Source: Millionella massiliensis (GTDB lineage Bacteria; Bacteroidota; Bacteroidia; Bacteroidales; Rikenellaceae). From it: a stretch of DNA of 64,000 bases. Positions 58,621 through 64,000 of this stretch are shown here, in pieces; position 1 is the first letter of the stretch; every line of letters starts with the position of its first letter. The notes below the pieces were generated by a model. It saw only the letters and a program-made list of their open reading frames with translations, was not told the origin of the DNA and searched no databases. Both the position numbers and the translations under genes were made by a program. The stretch covers positions 914,246-978,245 of the forward strand of contig NZ_FNWD01000002.1 of assembly GCF_900104655.1 (NCBI RefSeq), given 5' to 3'.

Positions 58621-58793
58621 GTAATCAAGAATATAAGGTATATTCGGACTCGTCACGCAGACAAACATGGGGAACAACGGAGAACCTTTCATCATCAGGG
58701 CGAATGGTTCTGCCGTGCGTGGGTCCGTAAAATTTAAAGAATTAATGTTTTCTACCTGGATTCGCTGTTAGGCTGCGTAGAAAATTTACGTTC

Positions 58794-58824
58794 CAAAGGT
58801 AAACACTTTTTCTTTCATTGCAAA
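58794..58824 (-). promoter_or_regulatory. rho promoter
   Basis: TTTG (58821-58824), 19 bases, TACCTTTG (58794-58801) on the minus strand, a perfect match. It implies a 5' leader of about 165 bases (58621-58786), long enough for Rho autoregulation. I see no defined fold or ORF in the leader. Confidence 0.88.
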
Positions 58825-59109
58825 TCTGATGCCGAAAAAACAAAACGATTTTTTCTACATTTTGGACCGCGGTCAATCGGTCAACAAGCAGGTGACGGCA
58901 CCGACAACCTGCCACGAAGAGATAGCCGCATGAAGTACTGTCCGGCAGATATGATTTCAGGCTAACAATCAGAATATTGTACCGCAAACAGATAGTCTGC
59001 TATCCTCACCGCTTCGGCTTCAACAGATCGCACATTCTCTTGCTCACACATACCATCATGCCCCACCGCCAGCCCACCCCGGGCCTGCCGAAAATGACAA
59101 GAACAATCA
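58825..59109. other. Intergenic region between rho and kdsB
   Basis: About 285 bases with no gene, repeat or signal I can support beyond the neighbouring rho promoter. Confidence 0.5.
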
Positions 59110-59151
59110 GCACGGTTTGGGACGGGAGCAAATGCCCGCCCAAAACCGTGC
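59110..59151 (-). terminator. Probable kdsB terminator
   Basis: A 16-bp stem with two single-base bulges (GCACGGTTT.GGG.CGGG) and an 8-base loop, followed on the minus strand by a T-rich stretch, 120 bases after the kdsB stop. Confidence 0.6.
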
Positions 59152-59271
59152 CAGAACATTAATCCCCACTCGCACTTCCGCACAAAAATTCACCCGGACG
59201 TGCCAGTCGGGACAAGAGAGACTTTATCAATTTAACGACATGCCCCCCTCTTTGAGGTAAGTACAGCGATT

Positions 59272-60030
59272 TTAAGCCTCTTCCGCAAAGAGCCGAAGTA
59301 CGCTTTGCAGATCTTCGGGCGTATCGATGGCGTGACTTTCGAGGGTCGTGACGGCCGTACGGATACGATATCCGTTCTCGAGCCAACGTAACTGTTCGAG
59401 CGACTCGGCCTTTTCGAGGGTCGACTGCGGCAGCCGCGTCACGGCGCGCAACACATCGCTGCGGTAGGCATACAGACCGATATGTTTATAATAGGTGTGC
59501 GACTGCTGCCACTCTTCGCGCGCCACGCCACGCAGGAAGGGAATGGGGCTGCGGCTGAAATAGAGCGCGTCGCCGGCAGCAGACAGGACTACCTTGGGCG
59601 AGTTTTCGTTAAAAATATCCTCATCAGCTCCGAACGGTTTGACCAGTGTAGCCAGCTCCACGGCGGGATCATCAAAGCAATGGCGGATCTGTTCCAGCTG
59701 TTCGGTGGCGATAAAGGGCTCGTCGCCCTGAATGTTAACCACGATGTCAAACCGTTCGCCGGTCTGTCTTTCGACCGTATCGAGTGCTTCAGCACAACGG
59801 TCTGTCCCGGAGCGGTGAGCAGTCGAGGTCATGATCACGCGACCGCCGAACGCCCGGACGGCTGCCTCGATGCGGGGATCGTCCGTAGCCACATAGCAGG
59901 CTTCGCCAAATACGCTGGCACTACGCTCATAAACGCGCTGGATCATCGGTTTGCCGTGAATGTCGGCCAGGGGTTTGCCGGGGAATCGGCTGGAGGCATA
60001 TCGGGCGGGAATCAGGGCTAAGAATTTCAT
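59272..60030 (-). CDS. kdsB: 3-deoxy-manno-octulosonate cytidylyltransferase
   Basis: Predicted 252-residue CMP-Kdo synthetase, which activates Kdo for LPS inner-core and lipid A assembly. Motifs: [17 protein letters not shown] at 5-21 (nucleotide binding), YVATDD near 46, VNIQGDEPF near 98, and [11 protein letters not shown] near 180. Length is as in E. coli. Together with lptD in this window it supports an LPS or lipooligosaccharide outer membrane. The 13-bp repeats and the next gene's promoter lie just upstream. Confidence 0.97.
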   Translation of the reverse strand: MKFLALIPARYASSRFPGKPLADIHGKPMIQRVYERSASVFGEACYVATDDPRIEAAVRAFGGRVIMTSTAHRSGTDRCAEALDTVERQTGERFDIVVNIQGDEPFIATEQLEQIRHCFDDPAVELATLVKPFGADEDIFNENSPKVVLSAAGDALYFSRSPIPFLRGVAREEWQQSHTYYKHIGLYAYRSDVLRAVTRLPQSTLEKAESLEQLRWLENGYRIRTAVTTLESHAIDTPEDLQSVLRLFAEEA

Positions 60031-60077
60031 GGGTGTTTATCTGCTTTTTACTGTTCTTGTTTTTGGATATTGCGTAT

Positions 60078-60085
60078 TATCTTTG
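60078..60085 (+). promoter_or_regulatory. -7 box upstream of the acyl-CoA reductase gene
   Basis: TATCTTTG with CTTG at 60056-60059 (18 bases) as a partial -33 element. The 190-base stretch to the start codon carries the tandem repeats and a hairpin. Confidence 0.5.
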
Positions 60086-60104
60086 GCTGCACGGGTGCTT
60101 TCTC

Positions 60105-60150
60105 GGGAGAGACTTTCGGGAGAGACTTTCGGGAGAGACTTTCGGGAGAG
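60105..60150 (+). repeat. 13-bp tandem repeat (3.5 copies)
   Basis: GGGAGAGACTTTC repeated perfectly at 60105-60117, 60118-60130 and 60131-60143, then GGGAGAG to 60150. It sits between the promoter box and the gene. Confidence 0.97.
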
Positions 60151-60154
60151 AACC

Positions 60155-60178
60155 GTCCCTTTCTTGTAAGAAAGGGAC
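60155..60178 (+). promoter_or_regulatory. Leader hairpin downstream of the 13-bp repeats
   Basis: An 11-bp perfect stem, GTCCCTTTCTT (60155-60165) with AAGAAAGGGAC (60168-60178), almost no loop. No U-run, so not a standard terminator; it could act in leader folding. Confidence 0.55.
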
Positions 60179-60276
60179 CCAAAGAACTTTTCGAGGATGC
60201 TGCGCATCCTAAAGCCGTGCGGGCCACACTTCTTCACACAAGAGTCGCCGAACGACGTGTTAAAAGTAGGAAAAAG

Positions 60277-61305
60277 ATGGGAAATTGGAGAATCGAACCT
60301 CTGATGAAATTGGCCGACTGTTTCCAGGGGGCCGAATGGGAGAAAGCGGTTACAGCTGCCGGTAGTAAAAACGAGTGGTTCACACCCGGTCAAATCGCTT
60401 CGGCTGTCGATGCGCTGCGCCACGAGATGCTCACACGTGAGAGCCTGACGGAATGGTTATCCGCCTATCGGTTTCCCGACCATTGGCACCCGGGCCGCAT
60501 CGGGATCGTCATGGCTGGTAATCTGCCGTTGGTCGGATTCGCCGATCTGGCCGCTGTCGTCGCCACGGGGCACACTCCCGTAGTCAAACCTTCGTCGAAA
60601 GACAGGCCACTGATGCAATTCGTCGTCGAAAGGCTTCGAGACGAAGGGTGTACCATCGAATGGGTCGACCGCCTGCCCGAACAGGGGCTCGATGGAGCCA
60701 TCGCCACCGGAGGCAATGCCGCCCACGACCATTTCGCCCGGGAACTTGCCGCCATCCCCACCTTGCTGCGCGGTGCCCGGCAAAGTGTCGCCGTACTGAC
60801 CGGCAACGAGACGGACGAAGAACTGAAAGGACTGACCTGTGACCTGTTTCTCTACTGGGGCTTGGGTTGCCGCAGCATCGTCCGCCTCTTCGTTCCGACG
60901 GGCCACGACCTCGCCCCCCTGACCCGACATCTGGCCGCCCACCTCCCGTTTTCACCCGCCGAAGCCACACGCTACGCCCAGTGTTACCGCTACGCACGCG
61001 CCATGGCGGCCATGAGCGGTTGCCGGTGGCACGACGGCGAGAGTTTCATTCTGCGCCACGTTCCGATCGAGGAGGGCCCCGAGACGCCGAAAATCGCCGA
61101 AGTGCTGTGGTCGGAATACAGCGATCCGGCCCAGGTCGAGGAGTGGCTCACGACCCACGAGACAGAGCTGCAATGCGCCGGAGGTGCCATTCCGCCCACC
61201 TTTCCCCGCCGCGTGAAGCTAGGTCAGGCACAACGTCCCGGATGGCACGACTACGCCGACGGCATAGACACGGTCGATTTTCTGCTACGCATCGGACAAC
61301 ACTGA
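60277..61305 (+). CDS. Acyl-CoA reductase, LuxC-like
   Basis: Predicted 342-residue protein of the LuxC acyl-CoA reductase family in the aldehyde dehydrogenase superfamily. Recognisable parts: IGIVMAGNLPLVGFADL near 76-92 and TPVVKPSSKDRPLM near 100-114, the cofactor cleft, ATGGNAAHDHF near 145, and WGLGCRSIVRLFVP near 195-208, with the likely catalytic Cys. It would reduce acyl-CoA to aldehyde; no lux operon is around. In Bacteroidota it is usually a lone gene. Start is the ATG at 60277; the frame extends back to 60070 but that part crosses the repeats. Confidence 0.85.
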   Translation: MGNWRIEPLMKLADCFQGAEWEKAVTAAGSKNEWFTPGQIASAVDALRHEMLTRESLTEWLSAYRFPDHWHPGRIGIVMAGNLPLVGFADLAAVVATGHTPVVKPSSKDRPLMQFVVERLRDEGCTIEWVDRLPEQGLDGAIATGGNAAHDHFARELAAIPTLLRGARQSVAVLTGNETDEELKGLTCDLFLYWGLGCRSIVRLFVPTGHDLAPLTRHLAAHLPFSPAEATRYAQCYRYARAMAAMSGCRWHDGESFILRHVPIEEGPETPKIAEVLWSEYSDPAQVEEWLTTHETELQCAGGAIPPTFPRRVKLGQAQRPGWHDYADGIDTVDFLLRIGQH

Positions 61306-61387
61306 CCCCTTCTCTACCCCACTGCCACGGGAATCAGCCAAACACCTCAGCGAACGATCCCCTCGTTCACCTTCAGCCGCCATACAT

Positions 61388-61440
61388 ACAGATCCGGCCG
61401 AAACAGGTATAAACACCGTTTCGGCCGGATCTGTATTTTT
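61388..61440 (+). terminator. Terminator of the acyl-CoA reductase gene
   Basis: A 17-bp perfect stem (61388-61404 with 61418-61434), 13-base loop, then ATTTTT. Strong intrinsic terminator. In repeat terms it is the H element next to the single TIR unit that follows. Confidence 0.95.
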
Positions 61441-61520
61441 CAGACGGACCATTTGCCACAAACGGGACACAAGCCAAAAGTCTCGTACTTCGCCCCGCAG
61501 AGATAGCGGATCGTTTTTCG

Positions 61521-61727
61521 ACTGCCCTGCGCGGGCGGCGTCCGCGTGCTCGCGGCGGAGCAATGAGTGGTCTTACCGCCAATATTGGTATTACCGACAA
61601 AACTGCTAATACCTCTAATAGCCGCAATACATACACTTTTGTCTTACAACTGTTCGAGGTAATACCACTCTGTCGGGGTGCCCGAAGGCACCGCCCGCCC
61701 GGCGTGAGGGCAGTTCCGTACTGTTTC
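61521..61727 (+). repeat. Modular TIR repeat, single copy (copy 5)
   Basis: One complete unit, ACTGCCC at 61521-61527 to GGGCAGT at 61708-61714 (194 bp), with B module, spacer (AATATTGGTATTACC, then GCCGCAATACATACAC) and A module (from 61656). It is the simplest copy and the best reference for the family. It runs to 20 bases from the stop of the next gene on the other strand. Confidence 0.93.
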
Positions 61728-61747
61728 TATCCCGAGAATAGGCGCGA

Positions 61748-62413
61748 CTACTTCCAAAGATGCTGCAATCCCGCGAGCGTCACGTCGTGGAAATTATCCG
61801 CCAACCAGTCGTAACCGCCTCGCTGTTCGATCATCTCGCGCGTAAAGGTCGAAGCCAACGCGACCACTTTAGCCCCGGCTCGGTGAGCAGCCTCCATCCC
61901 GACGAAAGCGTCTTCAAAAACAACGCAATCGGCCGGAGACACCCCCAGTTTTTTGGCGGCGAGCAGATAGACCTCCGGATCGGGTTTGCTGTGCGAGATT
62001 TCGGAACCGCAGGCCACCGCATCGAAATAGCGGGCGATGCGGCACCTTTCCAGCACGAAATCGACATTGACCCGGGGCGCCGAGCTGCCCACGGCAATCC
62101 GTACACCCGCGCTGCGGAGCGTTTCGAGCAGATCGACCAGTCCGGAAGCCGGAGCCATCACCGGGTCGTACAGGTCGCGATAGATCTGTTCCTTCTCCTG
62201 CGAGAGGCGTTCCACCTCATCGGCCGGGATGTCGTCGCGTCCGAACACGAATTTCATAATCACCTCGTTGGTCGAGCCGAAATAGGGAAGCAGGCTCATC
62301 GGGTCGAAATTGGCGATGCCGTAACGTTTTGCAAATAGATCGAAGGCCTGTAAATGGGCGTCTCGGTTGTTGACGATCACGCCGTCCATATCGAAAAGGG
62401 CTGCCTGAAGCAT
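61748..62413 (-). CDS. HAD-superfamily phosphatase/phosphomutase, beta-PGM-like
   Basis: Predicted 221-residue HAD hydrolase, subfamily IA. Motif I FDMDGVIVN with Asp8 and Asp10, a helical cap (16-85), motif II GSSAP near 110, motif III KPDPEVYLLAAKKLG near 145, motif IV VFEDAFVGMEAA near 165. Most like beta-phosphoglucomutases and sugar-phosphate phosphatases; substrate undecided. The ATG at 62413 begins the domain; a TATCTTTG box lies 59 bases upstream at 62472-62479. Confidence 0.9.
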   Translation of the reverse strand: MLQAALFDMDGVIVNNRDAHLQAFDLFAKRYGIANFDPMSLLPYFGSTNEVIMKFVFGRDDIPADEVERLSQEKEQIYRDLYDPVMAPASGLVDLLETLRSAGVRIAVGSSAPRVNVDFVLERCRIARYFDAVACGSEISHSKPDPEVYLLAAKKLGVSPADCVVFEDAFVGMEAAHRAGAKVVALASTFTREMIEQRGGYDWLADNFHDVTLAGLQHLWK

Positions 62414-62471
62414 GGTTCGAATGTTGGTAATGAAAAACTGCCTGCCGCATATCAATTACGAAAAGCAGTCG

Positions 62472-62479
62472 CAAAGATA
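62472..62479 (-). promoter_or_regulatory. -7 box of the HAD gene
   Basis: TATCTTTG on the minus strand; no clear -33 partner. Confidence 0.5.
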
Positions 62480-62520
62480 ACGTCTTTCACCGTAATCTCG
62501 ACATCCGGTCAAAATCCGAT

Positions 62521-63684
62521 TTACTCCGGCAATACGATGTCGTAGAGAAAAATCACCGGATTGTCGTTCTCCTCCAGCTCGTCGATCAACGCTTCGACCT
62601 CCGGGGGCAGAGGTTGCTCCATGCTGCCAGCCTTATCCAATATCTCCGCCGCGCTCATTTCGGTAACCAATGTATTCGTCCCCCTTCCGCTGAGCAGGTA
62701 ACCGTCGCGGAAGAAGCTGCACAGGCCCTCCTGCTTCGGCGCTTCGATCCGATAGCTTTTTCCTGTTACTTTATTGTAAAAAACCGGATAGGGAGAATAA
62801 GGCGCCAGACCGAATGCGGCATAGCTATCGGTTTCGACGAAATTACCGTTAAAATAAGGCGTTTTGTTCATTAAGTCGGCATATTCCTGCACGGTAACAT
62901 CATATCCCGGACGTTCCGCTCCTTCAATGTCGATGGCGTATACGGCTTGCAGAGCCGTCGGAGATACACGATAAACAGTATCAGTCAGCGAAGGGATATA
63001 ATAGACCGTATCGCCGTATTTGCGGAGGCTCCCGACTGGATTAAGCGGCATTAGGCCGTTTTTGAAGAGGTATGGGAATAGTTGGGTTCCCTCGCTGCCG
63101 GTCGTGCCGGAGATAACCAACATGCCGGACTGTTCGCCTTCTCCGTTGAGATAGACGTTGCCAAAATTGGTGGTGGCGATGGTGTCCGGTGCCAGAAATT
63201 CAAAACCGCAACCCCGCCAGAAAATATCGCTGCTGTGGTCGAAGGTACCGTCCAACCGGTAATAGTGATAACGTGCGGCAGCATAGTCGGCGATAACCAA
63301 GCGATCACGATCGGGAGTCAGCGCAACGGCACTGAGTTCGGAGTATTCGCCGGGGCCTCTTCCATAGGCTCCGTAGGTGTAACGGTGGTTGCCGTCGAGG
63401 TCGAAACCGACGGCCCGCGGCGAAAACCGATTATCCGCTACGATCACCAGACTGTCGATAAAAAACGTTTGCACGGGCTGCCCTATCAGGCTCTGTTTTT
63501 CGGTCTCGAGTTTGACATACCGGACTTTGCTGACGATACTGTCGAGCGGAAGAGAAAGGGTATTTTTGTCGATCCGTACGGTACGCAGCCCGCTGGTACC
63601 GATCACCGTCTCCTGTTTGTGCGGAGCGCCGCAGGCAACGAGCAGACACGCTGCAAACAAGCTGAATAATCCTGTTCGATTCAT
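62521..63684 (-). CDS. 6-bladed beta-propeller lipoprotein (BF3045-like)
   Basis: Predicted 387-residue lipoprotein (lipobox VAC with Cys18) whose body looks like an NHL-type six-bladed propeller of the BF3045 family found in Bacteroidota. Typical pieces: VRYVKLETEKQSLIGQ near 55, and NHRYTYGAYGRGPGEY near 105, the hallmark GRGPGEY. Role unknown; such genes frequently sit by small NVEALA peptide genes, as here. I take the ATG at 63684 since the upstream codon is TTG. It lies downstream of the NVEALA gene on the same strand, with a hairpin between. Confidence 0.88.
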   Translation of the reverse strand: MNRTGLFSLFAACLLVACGAPHKQETVIGTSGLRTVRIDKNTLSLPLDSIVSKVRYVKLETEKQSLIGQPVQTFFIDSLVIVADNRFSPRAVGFDLDGNHRYTYGAYGRGPGEYSELSAVALTPDRDRLVIADYAAARYHYYRLDGTFDHSSDIFWRGCGFEFLAPDTIATTNFGNVYLNGEGEQSGMLVISGTTGSEGTQLFPYLFKNGLMPLNPVGSLRKYGDTVYYIPSLTDTVYRVSPTALQAVYAIDIEGAERPGYDVTVQEYADLMNKTPYFNGNFVETDSYAAFGLAPYSPYPVFYNKVTGKSYRIEAPKQEGLCSFFRDGYLLSGRGTNTLVTEMSAAEILDKAGSMEQPLPPEVEALIDELEENDNPVIFLYDIVLPE

Positions 63685-63702
63685 TATCCTCAAGATATAA
63701 AA

Positions 63703-63729
63703 ACTTTTTCCCGCTATGCGGGAAAAAGT
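63703..63729 (-). terminator. Terminator between NVEALA peptide and beta-propeller genes
   Basis: A 12-bp perfect stem (63703-63714 with 63718-63729) around a TAT loop, A5/T5 inside the stem and T-rich on the minus side. It lies only 19 bases before the propeller ATG, so it may work as an attenuator giving more peptide than propeller. Confidence 0.8.
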
Positions 63730-63764
63730 CGAAAATTTATAACCTAATTGTTATCTACAGCAAC

Positions 63765-64000
63765 TCAACATTCATGACCGGAGCCTGCACAAAACTTGTG
63801 GCCAGGGTTGAAATGATCAGGCACCCAGGCATTGCGATTTTCACCTGGCGGCGGCCAAAAAGGGTCTATGAACTCCAAATCTCCTAAAGAAGCCCCCATG
63901 GCTTCGAGATTGGCAAGGGTAAGATCGGAAATCTCCGTTTCGGACTGCGCCAGACGATACGCCGTAAATGCACCCGAACCCAATGACAGGATGGCAACAA
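63765..64000 (-). CDS. NVEALA-type small exported peptide, 5' end outside window
   Basis: The 3' part of a small gene running off the right edge; at least 78 residues are visible. In frame from the edge, VAILSLGSGAFTAYRLAQSE looks like the end of a hydrophobic leader, then SDLTLANLEAMG, close to the LSDLALANVEALA signature of the NVEALA family, and a short body ending in CAGSGHEC, two cysteines near the C terminus. These peptides are exported in Bacteroidota; their use is unknown. The start codon is beyond 64000, so the TTG at 63983 is not the start. Confidence 0.65.
   Translation of the reverse strand, partial: VAILSLGSGAFTAYRLAQSETEISDLTLANLEAMGASLGDLEFIDPFWPPPGENRNAWVPDHFNPGHKFCAGSGHEC

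Noticed and set aside
60070-60276. N-terminal extension of the acyl-CoA reductase
   Set aside because: The extension begins inside the promoter box and translates the 13-bp repeats; the family starts near the ATG at 60277.
61521-61714. Integron attC-like sites
   Set aside because: The GGGCAGT ends lack the integron core site, no integrase is present, and the units do not carry gene cassettes.

Overview
The window reads as a piece of a Bacteroidales chromosome, most likely Alistipes or a close Rikenellaceae relative. This is an inference from four things: the 16S rRNA fragment at the left edge; the Bacteroidota promoter signature (TTTG, 18-21 bases, TAnnTTTG) in front of many genes; a gene set typical of the phylum (DUF5606, DUF3078, BF3045-like beta-propeller with NVEALA peptide, LptD/amidase/MCE cluster, Rho with a Q/N-rich insertion); and a high-GC coding style. 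Almost all of it is core genome. I see no prophage, transposase, CRISPR array, tRNA or defence island.

Layout. 1-1.5 kb: 5' part of a 16S gene on the minus strand with two tandem promoters. 2.4-4.7 kb: mazG, a DUF4349 lipoprotein and a gamma carbonic anhydrase. 5-7.9 kb: Dph6-like ATP pyrophosphatase divergent from gyrB. 8.4-10.6 kb: DUF5606, coaE, ybbR. 10.9-12.6 kb: ECF sigma factor and a Cof-type phosphatase. 12.8-20.4 kb: FecCD/FecE-type importer genes and their likely binding protein, separated by an esterase, a CBM9-like protein, a NahK-like sugar kinase and superoxide dismutase. 21.3-28.4 kb: lipoprotein, S4 protein, GH20 hexosaminidase, glyA, fabG. 29-41 kb: ahcY with a stand-alone riboflavin kinase domain, MerR, Nif3, zinc-ribbon protein, mutS2, FKBP-like lipoprotein, RsmI-like methyltransferase, MCE protein, amidase. 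41-48 kb: lptD, an M3 peptidase, rplY, pth. 48-64 kb: EEP phosphatase, nfo, DUF3078 protein, hppA, SpoU methyltransferase, rho, kdsB, acyl-CoA reductase, HAD phosphatase, beta-propeller lipoprotein and a truncated NVEALA peptide gene.

The main unexplained structure is a modular repeat family in five intergenic arrays (20.5, 28.4, 49.2, 52.4 and 61.5 kb). Each unit is about 120-240 bp, starts ACTGCCC and ends GGGCAGT, and carries small hairpins that show base-pair compensation between copies. Between units sits a long terminator-like hairpin. Its sequence is shared within an array but can differ completely between arrays. A second odd element at 23.1-23.6 kb holds two direct repeats and two oppositely oriented copies of one homopolymer-rich hairpin.

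Functionally the genes cover envelope building (lptD, kdsB, MCE protein, amidase), amino-sugar use (GH20, NahK-like kinase), one-carbon/methyl metabolism (glyA, ahcY), and translation, repair and termination (rplY, pth, nfo, mutS2, rho, gyrB). Most transcription units end in strong hairpins that I could place.
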